A stretch of 64,000 nt of DNA from Hybos culiciformis (lineage: Eukaryota > Arthropoda > Insecta > Diptera > Hybotidae). The stretch spans positions 41,597,381 to 41,661,380 of the forward strand of contig OZ023275.1 in NCBI GenBank assembly GCA_964007475.1, in the 5' to 3' direction. The notes beneath the pieces were generated by a model that made no database searches, was not told where the DNA came from, and was given only the letters and a program-made list of their open reading frames with translations. Positions 38,376 through 48,820 of the stretch are shown here, piece after piece. The translations under genes and the position numbers were made by a program. The stretch's first letter is position 1. Every line of letters starts with the position of its first letter.

Positions 38376-38871
38376 TTTTTATTTGTAGGTAAAAAAAATT
38401 TAATTTTAGAAAAATCTAATGAGACAAATTTTTCTTTTTTAATCTTTTATTAAGTAAAATGAAAATAAAATGAAATCCTTACTAAAATCATGAAATAAAA
38501 TAAAATATTCTCTTATTTTTTCTTTTTGAATTCAAATTAAACTCTACAAATTTATATAAATCAAATCCTTTATTTTTTGTATCTAACATTTCAGGTGTGG
38601 GAGGAATGAGCACGCCGTGCAATAGTAAAATTACTACGTCTTTATTTCCTAAATATCCTAATTTCTCTCCCATAAAACTTGAAGCGTTAGTTTTGAGAAA
38701 ATTGACCGATTTTCTACCTTCGAAAAAAAAATAAGAGAATATTTTATTTTATTTCATGATTTTAGTAAGGATTTCATTTTATTTTCATTTTACTTAATAA
38801 AAGATTAAAAAAGAAAAATTTGTCTCATTAGATTTTTCTAAAATTAAATTTTTTTTACCTACAAATAAAAA
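38376..38871. repeat. 146-bp perfect inverted repeat enclosing an antisense protease fragment
   Basis: Arm A (38376-38521) and arm B (38726-38871) are reverse complements of each other over all 146 bp by eye. The 204-bp loop ends with 38577-38725, a 149-bp exact copy of 35973-36121 (codons about 489-538 of the polyprotein, protease region) in inverted orientation. The other 55 bp of the loop (38522-38576) were not traced. Arm B stops 2 bp from the 5' LTR. A minus-strand ORF at 38488-38673 is only the reverse of this copied fragment and codes for nothing. Confidence 0.93.
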
Positions 38872-38873
38872 CA

Positions 38874-39085
38874 TGAACCAAACACTATGCGATTTATTAG
38901 TACAATGATAATTTATTTCAATATTCGTCAAGTTATAATATTCTTTTTCTTATAATAATTTAGGGTTTTTATAAAACTGTTAGGTACAATTTTATATAAT
39001 TAATTACAATATACTATTGTATGCATTTAAATTAAAATCAAATAATCTGAAGAGTTTGTGTATTTTCAATGTTCGATTTGGAACA
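38874..39085 (-). repeat. BEL 5' LTR
   Basis: Identical to 31209-31420 by eye; followed on the right by the target duplication GTAAA. Confidence 0.93.
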
Positions 39086-39090
39086 GTAAA

Positions 39091-39568
39091 TAAAATATGA
39101 AATATTAAAAATTTTGGAAAAAGGAGAACAAAAACAAAAATACATTACCATATTTTTATTTTAAACAAAATTAATTTATTAGATTATATATATATTTTTA
39201 ATTCAAATATGGACTTAATTTCTAAAGTCAGTCATACACCAATCATTCACTTTTTCAATTTTAGATAATTTTTTTTTTTTTAAAAGCTTAGTTAAAAAAT
39301 TAAATATTTTCTATTATTACCTTATTATTAACATTTGAATAATTAAATAAAATTTTAATTTTTAATCGTCAGTTTTCGATATGAAAAATTTTCTATTACC
39401 TCCTTTATTAGGTATATATTGACATTTGAATTAAAGAAATTAAAATTTAATTTTTTTTACTCTTGATATTTTATTATAACATCTAGCTGACACATCTGGA
39501 GGGTGGGAATACGAACGTAAAAAATGTTGTCAAAAATAATCAATTTCATATAAAAATTACGTTTCTAG
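39091..39568. other. 3' flank of PHF12
   Basis: AT-rich, no coding signal. A reverse-strand AATAAA (TTTATT at 39470-39475), about 95 bp after the PHF12 stop, is a candidate poly(A) signal. The BEL insertion sits just beyond, 478 bp from the stop codon. Confidence 0.55.
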
Positions 39569-42500
39569 TTAATCTATGTCTTCCGAATCAGTATCTCCGA
39601 ACTGTGCTATTGAAAATACAAAAGATAAACATCCAAATTTAATAAGTGTACCATGTTTTAAAATAGCTGTGCCTTCCCAACCATCAAGTAATTCCAATTC
39701 ATTTGTACATTTACAAGTTGGTTCAGAAGGTGGATCCAATCTAAAAAAAAATTATTAAATATTTTATTTTATTTGTAAAATGCGTTTATTATTGAAATTT
39801 ACCTTAAATTACCATTCGAATCACAGGAAAAAAATTCGCGTTGAATTTTTCTTCGCTTGTCTAAGATTTCTTGTACTTGTTTTTGTATACTAAACTTGCT
39901 ACCAACATTTCCTATTTTTGTAGGTTTTGTTATTTTTAAACAATTTTTAGTTAAATTACATGAAAACAATTGTCCATTAACTTCAGTTCCGTACTCAGAA
40001 TAATTCAGTAATTCAAATTCTTGACTTACGTCATCAAAAAATATGGTGGCATGTTTTGTTGAAACGTTTTTACAAATTCCAATTTCATTTAAACATAAAT
40101 CAACAGAATGGCCACAACCAATATTAAATGTTCGATAGCACATTTTGAATGAATTATTCAATGAAATTTTTGCAAACCAACCATTATTTTCTAACAAATC
40201 TCCCAACGGTGTTAAAACTGCTCTAACTCGGGCAAAAGACTTTCTAATAACTGGTTCTAATCTAATAGCAATTTCTTCTGCTTTTTCTGCATCACTCATC
40301 ATTGGTTTTGGTTTAATTGGATCAATCCTTCCATCTCCTAAAGTTGCGTTTAAATTTGATTCTTCGGTGAACATTTTTGTTATTCTTTCAACATCTTCAG
40401 GGGATAACAATTGACTGGGCAGTAATGATTTTTTAATGTCGAATTCTCTATCATCCTGAAGTAATCGACGAATTCTTTTTGCTGCTGTTCGATTTTTATA
40501 TTGCATAACAATTTCGGGATTTTTTTCAATAATTTGTTGTAAACGTTGAAATGCTAGTAATTTTATTAAACTAACGTCTAGATATCTTAATTCACAATCA
40601 ACTTTAAAATTTAGACTGTCATCGTTATCGTTATCGTCAGTGTCATCTGAAATAAATGTTATAAAAGGGGTTGAATTTGTCCATTTTGAATTTATTTGAT
40701 TGTTAGTTTATGAAAAGAATGTTTTTATTGCATAAAGCAATGACTATTAAAGTTAAAGATTGAAAAATGTATGTATTAAAATGCCAAAAAGACGATATTT
40801 TGAAAATGGTATAGATGGGAAACCTTTTTCACACAATTTTTTTTCCGTTTTCCTTTTATATCTTTTTGAAAAGATTTACCGGTTTTGAAATAAATTTTAA
40901 AGAAAAAAAAATACATTTTTATGTAATTACCTGTATTATCATTATCTACTTTTGGACAGTCTGAGAAAGTTTTTTTCATTTCATCAGTTTTTATTTTCGA
41001 TAAATTATTTTCAATTCCATGTTTACTACCTTTCCTTTTGCCTATTTTTTTAACACAACTGTCCTTTCTGTCGTTTCCAATATTACCGCCGCTATCGGCG
41101 TTGTTGATAATTTCTTGTTTAGATTCAGATTCGTTATCATCTGATTCAGAAAACGTAATTTCGGTGTTACCGATTTCAGCACAAAAATCTTTCACTTTGT
41201 CGTTAGCAATTTTTATGTTATCTAATTCTTCTTGAATTATTTGCATTGAATTCATTGTGCTCTCGTTAATAAAAATTTTTTCATTTTCTTCATTTCTTTT
41301 TTGAATTAAATCACATCTTTGAACATCGCGTAATGACGGCAAAAGCGAAGGAGGATTTTCATAATGATATTTAATCATTGGTGGAATATCGGCCCGATCT
41401 CGTTTTTGTGGTGCTATCTGAAATTTAAAAATGACGAAATAGAAACGTAGATTGTTCTCTGAAAGAATCATGTTCATGATTTTTCAATTCCCAAAATTTT
41501 GAATTACCTTATAACGAAAAGGTGGATTTTTTGAATGAACTCGCCGAAAAAACTCCATTTTTACAGTCTCGTGATCAACTGGACCTGAATATTGATTCCA
41601 TAATTTCACACGCTCTGTTGAAGATATTGAAGTGACAAGTTCTTTGTCCTATGCAAAAAAAAATACAAAATATTATAAAACACAGTAATGGAAAAAAAAA
41701 AAGAATTTTCTTACAATAAAATTTTCTGGATGATTCGGACACATCCATAAGCCTGGAGGAAGCGCCGTCAATGGTGGATCAAGACAATCCTGTCCAAAAA
41801 TATATTTATTAAAATTTAGGAAGTCATTCTTGGATATATTTAAAAAATAATGTATGAGTGAGTGTATGAGTTCTGTCCTTTTTTTTTAGTTTGTATCCAA
41901 GAAAGTAATCTTATTTTTATGCTATAGATACCTGGTGAAATAATAATGTACAATAATCACAAGCAACCAATGGAGCTTTTTTACATGATTTTTTACAATA
42001 AAAACAGGTCTTTGCTGGTAAAGGAACAAGTCCTTGTGAATCTAATTCATGTGGTTTTCGTTTCGATATCGGCCTTCTGGAACCGTTTTTTACTGGCACA
42101 ACTGAAAATTCGTTATAATCAAATATTGGCAAACAATATAAGGCTCAATTAATTTTTATTTTATTTTTTTCTTTCAAAAATAAAAAAAAACATATTTACG
42201 TTTATCATCACCGGGAAATTGAGTGTGGATTTCCATTTCTTTTGGAATTTCAAACTGCTTAGGATTTAAGATCACTGAAAAAAAAAAAAAAATTGTAGAA
42301 AAAATCTCACAACATAAATAAGGAAATTTACTTGCTGCTCGAATCAACTCATCTAACGGAGTCCGTTTTTTATTTGGATCTAATGCTTTTAAAATCTCTG
42401 AACTTAACTTCGTTGTCATTTTTTCAACAGTATGCACATCATTTGTCACGTTAATTGCTTGACTGCTGCTGCGTTTCCTTAAATTTCTCAGCTTAATAAC

Positions 42501-43527
42501 AGATGGCACAGGCAAACATTCTCCAGTTTCTGATGGTGTATTGGGACGAGATGTGTCTGAATCAATGACAACAATTCCTTTTGAGCTCACTACAGTAGAT
42601 TTAGTTAGTCCTGAGATTTTTTTCATTGTACAATTATGGCATATCCAATGTCCGCTTGGTATATCTTTTTCATTTAAAGGTGGATCACTGAAAAATAATA
42701 ATTAAAACAATAATAATATAACCCAGGTAGCCATATAGATATTTTTTTTTATGGTTAGATTAAAAGTTTTGTATGAAACATAATATTAATTTGAAAAAAA
42801 AAAAAAAAAATTTGAGATTTGAGATTGTTAACAGATCTCCGAACAATTTAATAAAAAAAAACCACATTTGCAAGAAAAACTTATTGAATACTGATTATGA
42901 ATTTTCCTAACATTAAAGACTAGCTCAAATAGCTGCAATAATACATATATAAAAGTTGTTAAAGAAAAAAAACAATGTTTTAATTTTTTTGGCGTCCTTA
43001 TTATAATTGAAACCATTTCTCACAATAGTATATGTACTTTTTTTTTACTTACTGACACTGTAAATGAAAACTTGATGGGCATTGATCACAACAAATTAGA
43101 TCCCCACCTTCATCACAAGCATCACAAGAGTCATGATTATGACCGCGTCCCGGTCGTTTATAGTACGGATGACGTGGTTTCTGCTGAGTTTTTGTCTCGC
43201 CATCCGGAGGAGCTACAAGTTTTTGTATTTCCTAAAAAACAAAAAAAAACCAATTATAAATCTAAATTAAGTAGGAAGATCGGTACCTAGGTAATGATAT
43301 GTCTAGAAGTGATAAGTCAACAACTTCGTTTTTAATTTTTTGATTCACAAATTTATCCTATTAATTATTAGTTTTTTGTATTTTTAATATATAAAGGAAA
43401 TTAAGAATTTAATTTTATTAAATATTGCGCAAGAGACGCTTTTTTTTTGATAGCATAAAAATGTTAAGCTAATTTATACCTCCATTATGGTGCTAAAAAC
43501 CAAACCTTGTTCAACTTTTGAATTCAT
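39569..43527 (-). CDS. PHF12: PHD finger protein 12 (Sin3/MRG-linked corepressor)
   Basis: PHF12 (Pf1) links Sin3-HDAC and MRG15 to chromatin. Exons: 43527-43480, 43231-43053, 42687-42332, 42274-42200, 42101-41932, 41789-41715, 41648-41508, 41417-40931, 40646-39803 and 39740-39569; 848 aa in one frame. First PHD finger: [20 protein letters not shown] with HLQCHDPPL and WICHNC (about residues 53-100). Second PHD finger: [19 protein letters not shown] with [20 protein letters not shown] and CPNH (about 260-305), preceded by the PHF12-typical [11 protein letters not shown]. The C-terminal half holds an FHA domain ([31 protein letters not shown]). Exon 10 was not visible as an ORF but joins in frame and ends in an acidic tail (DTDSEDID). 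The order of domains matches the vertebrate protein. Confidence 0.92.
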
Positions 43528-43835
43528 ATTTTTTAATTTATACTAATCAGTAATTGGATATTTGGATTGGATCAATCTCTAAAAGAAAAAAATTTAAAAT
43601 AATTGTTTTTAATAACAAAAATTTTAAACATTAAAGAATTCTTACTCCTCACTACTTGACAGTTTGGCACAGGCACAGCACACTTTCTAAAACTGATTTA
43701 ATTTTCAACGAAACTTATCGAATGTACTCAAACTGAAAGCCTCTAATTTGAGTTTTTAAAGGGGAATTCAATTTATGAGTTAATTTATTATTATTCTTTT
43801 TAATAGTAATCACGGACTCCAATAATCAGGTTAAC

Positions 43836-44638
43836 TAGGGTTGCCAGAAGTCCCGGTTTTCCGGGATTGTCCCGGTTTTCATGTCGTTTCGTGACGTCCC
43901 GAAAAAGGTTCTCGGGACGCTCAATTGTCCCGGTTTAACATTTTTGACCAAAAAAAAATTAATAAATTTATTAAAAATGTGCCACTTTGTTCAGGTTATG
44001 TTACGCTTTGCTTTCATTTTTCTAATTCTCGATCCTACATTACATCAATCCAGCCTATAAAGATATTGCAGGGTAGTATTTGTTTATTTATACATTTTTG
44101 TTTTTGTTTATTTAGCTGCAAGACTTGGCTGGAATTTGGCTGGTACCAATTTTTGTTAGTTAGCATCTTTTATTTATAAAAATTGGTTTACTAATTTCAT
44201 TTTATATATTATTAGATTTATTTTTTACCTTCAAGTTCAAGCAGGCCAAAGAGAAAGTGCCAATTTCTAGAAAAATGTACTACAGAATTTCCTTTTATTA
44301 AAAAAGGCAAAATTTGTACGGAAGCGTATTGTAGGCATTGCAATTCAAGTTTTAGTATAAGTCATGGTTTATCCGACATTAAAAATCACATTCAAAGTCA
44401 GAAACACAAATCTGCAGTTGCTTCGTCAAGTAAATGAAATGAATACTTATATTTTTTGTTCCTAATTTGAGTTATTAATTTTAAGATATTATTTAATTAC
44501 GTACTTGACCTTGTTACCATTATTACGGTCCTTTTTTTATATTTATATTAAATAAAATATTTTTTTAATAAATTTTATTAATTTTGTAAAAAAAATCTTT
44601 TTGTCCCGGTTTGTAGTGGGGAAAATCTGGTAACCCTA
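43836..44638 (+). mobile_element. hAT-like derivative with transposase zinc-finger remnant
   Basis: Ends TAGGGTTGCCAGA and (reverse complement) TAGGGTTACCAGA; both arms also contain CCCGGTTT words. A 7-bp duplication GGTTAAC flanks the element (43829-43835 and 44639-44645); hAT elements normally make 8 bp, so one base may have changed. Total 803 bp, much shorter than an autonomous hAT. The inside encodes the N-terminal zinc finger of a hAT transposase and then stops. Confidence 0.75.
44238..44437 (+). pseudogene. Truncated transposase N-terminus (BED-like zinc finger)
   Basis: A reading frame translates to SSRPKRKCQFLEKC, EFPFIKKG, CTEAYCRHCNSSFSISHGLS and DIKNHIQSQKHK, then stops at 44435-44437. 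The C-x2-C...H...H spacing with the SDIKNHIQSQKH helix is that of the zinc finger at the N terminus of insect hAT transposases. No ATG in good context precedes it, and the catalytic domain is absent, so it is a remnant. A spliced link to host sequence is not excluded. Confidence 0.65.
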
Positions 44639-44873
44639 GGTTAACACTTATTTTTTTAAAACTACAATCGTATACAATACAAAAAAAAATTAAACAAAAT
44701 AATATTCTTAATAAGAAAAAAAAATAATTTTTTAACAATTCCTTGAACAAAATATAAAAAATTAAATTAATTAAAATAGACATTCGTAAAAAGTTATTAG
44801 TTATTATTTTTTATTCATGCAATTTAGCCAAAACTTATTACAAAAAAATTATAATTTTTATTTGGACGAACCT

Positions 44874-45334
44874 AGTCTGTTCACTTATTAGCGATTATTG
44901 AAAAAATTAAAATCGGATTTAATATTCCAGGTTTTTTAATTTTTGAACGACACGATTTTACTGCTGTTATTTAAAAAAATGAAATAATTTTGTCCTTAAG
45001 GCCGTTCACAAACTCAATTTTACTTTTTTAAATTCTGCAAAGGGAAATTTTAAATTTCCCATAACAAACTAAATTTGTAGGTCTACTTTTAAGTGAATTC
45101 AAAAACTAAAATTGTATAGAAAAGAAAAAAGCGGCAAAAATGGGTAAGAAAATTCGGTCGGTCGCGTATTATTATAAGTATTTGATTTCAGTCGGCCAAA
45201 ATTATTTTATAAGTAGTTGATTTTAGCAGATCATACAGAATGCAGAAAATTACGTCCTCAATTTATAAATTGTGACATTTGTTTTACAGAAAGGAGATTT
45301 CTTTTTTTTCAATCGTTTAATAAGTGAACAGACT
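44874..45334. mobile_element. TIR MITE, 461 bp
   Basis: Left AGTCTGTTCACTTATTA (44874-44890) and right end its exact reverse complement (45318-45334). The similarity continues inward (GCGATTATTGAAAAAA against AACGATTGAAAAAA). A 3-bp CCT flanks both sides, possibly the target duplication. No ORF. Superfamily not assigned. Confidence 0.65.
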
Positions 45335-45373
45335 CCTAGTTTAAACACAAAACGAAACAACTTTCATGTGTAA

Positions 45374-45836
45374 TGCCTTGGACAAACTGACACGATTAAC
45401 ATGTTCTTGATCAAGAACATGTTAATTTTATGTTTTTAAAGTAGTTTTCCCATAGTAATAAAAACAAGAACAAGAACATGTTCTTTCGAAAACATGTTGT
45501 TATTAAAGGATGGGTTGAGTAATTTTTACAAATATTTCGTGAGGCAATATGTGGAAGCCATTAATGTTCACTGGGGTATCATTTTTGACGTTGACTTTGA
45601 CAATTTTATGTCGTATTTATTTGTAAACAAATGAAAAAAAAGTTTGTTATTGTTTTTTATTTTGAATTTGAATTGAATTTGTAGGTATATTGTATTGTTT
45701 ACTTTTGTTTTTAAATTTGAGAAAAAAAAAAACAGATGTTTATCTGTTTTGTCACATTAAGGTAGTCTGTTCGGTCGATTTTAATAACATGTTTTTGTGC
45801 TCAAGAACATGTTTTCGAGTTAAGTTGTCCAAGGCA
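45374..45836. mobile_element. Harbinger-type MITE with TAA target duplication
   Basis: Ends TGCCTTGGACAA, inverted at the right end TTGTCCAAGGCA, flanked by TAA on both sides (45371-45373 and 45837-45839), which fits the TWA target preference of PIF/Harbinger. The 463 bp are non-coding and carry several AACATGTTCTTGA-like words in both orientations, including a perfect 30-bp palindrome at 45396-45425. Confidence 0.75.
45396..45425. repeat. Perfect 30-bp palindrome
   Basis: TTAACATGTTCTTGA followed directly by its reverse complement TCAAGAACATGTTAA, centre between 45410 and 45411, with no spacer. Confidence 0.9.
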
Positions 45837-46110
45837 TAAGACACGTTTCATCTGAAGTGGAGACAGCACTGGGTTTTGATTCGGTCATAAAGTCGACCAT
45901 GATTATTAAAATGACATGACACCTCTTTAGCTTTTCCAAAATATTAGATCTGCTGAAGAACAAAAATTAGTTGAAGTTGAAAGAAAAATTTTACTTTAAT
46001 TAAAAAAAAAAAGAATAAATTTTAATGAAATTTTTTTTAAGAAAATTCAGGATTCTATTTAACGATTTAATTTTTTTTAAATAGAATTTTTTTTTTTTTT
46101 ATTTAGAAAA

Positions 46111-48027
46111 ATGGCAAGAGATTACGATCATTTATTTAAGTTACTAATTATTGGCGATAGTGGTAAATAGAAATTGAAAATTTATAAAAAAAAAAAAATT
46201 AATTTTATATTATGCAAAATTTAAAAAAAAGTAGATTTTATTAATTAAAAAAAATTCATTTTTTCATATTCCCTTAAGAACTAATTATTATCACTTTCAC
46301 AGTTCTCGTGGTGGTAGGTACCTAATCAAGATCAAATCTTTTGTTTCGAATTTTAAATTTCAGTTTCATTCAATGAAAAATGAAAGGCATCATAAAGACA
46401 GGAAACAAATTAAAAAAAAAAAAAAGAAAAAAAGAGGTGTAATAAATAATACAAATTAAAAAAAAATAAAAAATTTTATTCTGGAAGGAGATTAATCCAG
46501 ATAGGAATACCTACCTACTTGAAAGATGTTCTACGATGGATCTTTTTTTCTTTTTGATAAAAAAGGACCCTTGCATAATAAAACATCGACCCTAGTAAAA
46601 TTTAATACGTCTATCTAACCTATCTAGGTATTGGATTTCCAAAATTTTAGACATAAATGTATTGATACGATGATACCTACCTATCTAGGTATAATTTAAC
46701 CCAGATTTGATGTTGATTATTTAAAAAGAGTTGGAATTTGAAATCTTTATTGGGCTTTTTAATACTATTATTATGTCAAACTACTTAATACTACCTATAC
46801 AATACAATTTAGTATTTAGAAAGTTCTTTATACGAAGATCGACCACGTTTTGCTAGTTTGGCTATTATGCTGGAAATGCTGGAGATTTTCAATTCTATAC
46901 CTCACTTTAATTAAAACTTTCCGAATAGATATCATAATGAAAAGTATTAAGATATAACTTTGAATTTCTAATTTTTTTGCTGTGCTTTTCATTAAGCTAA
47001 ACTAAAAATAAAATTTTTAATTGTTTTAGGTGTTGGCAAGTCATCTCTTCTTATACGATTTTCAGACAATACATTCTCTGGTAGTTATATAACAACAATT
47101 GGAGTAGATTTCAAAATAAGAACAGTTGTAATAAATGGACAACGTGTCAAATTACAAATATGGGATACTGCTGGTCAAGAAAGGTAAAATTTTTTCTCTT
47201 GAAAATTTTTCAAAATGCACTAATGGTACCCAATTACATTAGGTGTTATTATTGTTTTTGCAGTGTTTTTTTTTTTAACTACCATTAGTTTTGAAGTGAT
47301 GAAACGAAGATTAGATAAGAAATGCAGAATTTTATTTATAATTATCTTAGTAACACACGCGAATTGCACAAATGTATAATTTTTTTTTGTTCGTTATTCG
47401 CATCTTTTTTTATAGTTTTTATCATCATAATTATATCATCAAATTAATTATCTTCTTTCGATGTATTTCAGATTTAGAACTATAACCAGTACATATTACA
47501 GAGGAACTCATGGAGTCATTATTGTTTACAGTGTTACGAATGGTGAATCTTTTGCCAATGTCCGACGCTGGTTACAAGAAATCGAACATAATTGTGACGT
47601 TGTTAATAAAATATTAGGTAGGTGGCTTATATCTTTTGTAATCTACTATATACGTTTAGTTTTAATATATAGGACGATTGTTTTAATTAAAATTTTGGAG
47701 CTTTATCTGCAATTGAAAATAATGTTAAAAGTTTTTGACATAATAAAATGTTGGTACATAATTAATTTTTTTTTAGTTGGAAATCAAGACGATGATCCAG
47801 ATCGTAAGGTTGTTTTAACTGAGGATGCACAGCGTTTTGCCAAACAAATGGATATTGAGTTATTCGAGACATCAGCCAAAGAAAATATTAATGTTGAAGA
47901 AATGTTTCTCGCAATTACCAAGCAAGTTTTAAATCATAAATTACAGAATGCACAAAATGCTCAGCAAACAAATGAAACCATAAATTTAAGAAAACAGGGG
48001 AAAAAACATAAGTCGAGATGTTGTTAG
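46111..48027 (+). CDS. Rab35: Small GTPase Rab35
   Basis: Rab35 controls fast endocytic recycling and actin at the plasma membrane. Exons: 46111-46162, 47030-47183, 47472-47617 and 47777-48027; 200 aa (human 201). The start [20 protein letters not shown] is almost identical to vertebrate Rab35. Motifs seen: P-loop GDSGVGKSS, switch [10 protein letters not shown], switch [18 protein letters not shown], and a C-terminal CC for double geranylgeranylation after a basic KKHKSR stretch. Odd point: the guanine-specificity motif is NQDD, not NKxD. The 867-bp first intron has several CTACCTA/TAGGTA words. A candidate poly(A) signal is AATAAA at 48418. Convergent with PpV. Confidence 0.95.
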
Positions 48028-48820
48028 AGAAATTTTTCTTATTCTCAGTTTTACTCTCTTATTTCTTATTCAAAGCAGAAGAATTTCATAAAAAATAATT
48101 TCTATACTTTGTAAGTTTTTTAGCCGTTTACAAAATTAAGAGAACAAAATCGACACAAAAAATTTCAACGAAAATTTTTATTTCCATTTATACAAAATTT
48201 AAACACCATACTGAATTTTAGTGAAACTTTTAAATTAAAAAAACGTCTTCTACTTAATTTGTGAGTTTCATTAGTTTAAAAATTCTATTTTTTAATTATA
48301 TATCCAATTTATATAAACAATTTATCCTTAAATTAAGCTTTCCAATTTTGTATTTTTATTTTACATTAAGTATAGAACGTATTCATAATAATTGTATTAT
48401 TTGTATGTAAAAAAATTAATAAAAATATATTTATAAATTTGAAATAAAAATAAATATATTTTTTTTATTCTGTATTCAACATAAGGAAGAGATGCTACCA
48501 TGAATTGAGATATTAATATGAATTTAATCTTATTATTCATAAAATAAAATGGTTTTAATATGTGTAATGAATAAAAATAAGGTTTAGAATACTTTGTTCC
48601 CCTTTTTAATCTATTTAATTGAAAAAAATAATTAATGAAAAGTATTTGTATCTTTAAATTATAATTTTATTCATAGGACTATTTTTAATTTAATACATAT
48701 ATATAAAAGTTTTAAAGATGTTTCAAAATCAAAGAAGCATTGATTCGCACTTACCAATTAAACTAAAACAATTTCAATTGCGATTATTATTAATTTTAAT
48801 GAGCAACTATATTATTTTTT
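48028..48820. other. Tail-to-tail 3' interval of Rab35 and PpV
   Basis: AT-rich 3' UTR sequence. AATAAA occurs at 48418-48423 and again within the next 40 bp for Rab35; several TTTATT/TTTATA words around 48440-48700 could serve PpV on the other strand. No exon or mobile element seen. Confidence 0.55.

Larger units (their letters stand above)
31204..39090 (-). mobile_element. BEL/Pao LTR retrotransposon, ORF intact, leader rearranged
   Basis: Complete insertion on the minus strand: 5-bp target duplication GTAAA (31204-31208 and 39086-39090), two 212-bp LTRs beginning TG and ending CA, a purine-rich tract GAGGCCGGAGGA directly before the 3' LTR, and one long ORF (37589-32385). The LTRs are identical by eye, which implies a recent insertion. 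I found no tRNA primer-binding site next to the 5' LTR. The leader between ORF and 5' LTR is about 1.3 kb and holds poly-T runs, a three-copy repeat and a large inverted repeat. The element begins 2 bp from the target duplication of the hAT MITE, upstream of BubR1 and downstream of PHF12. Confidence 0.93.
43528..46110. other. PHF12-Rab35 divergent interval filled with DNA transposons
   Basis: 2.6 kb between two divergent start codons, therefore containing both promoters. Three non-autonomous TIR elements lie end to end (43836-44638, 44874-45334 and 45374-45836), leaving only about 300 bp next to each gene free of them. No further coding sequence is seen. Confidence 0.7.

Noticed and set aside
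38488..38673. Minus-strand 61-codon ORF in the BEL leader
   Set aside because: It is the reverse complement of part of the protease-coding region carried in by the inverted duplication; the same string appears antisense within the polyprotein gene. Not a gene.
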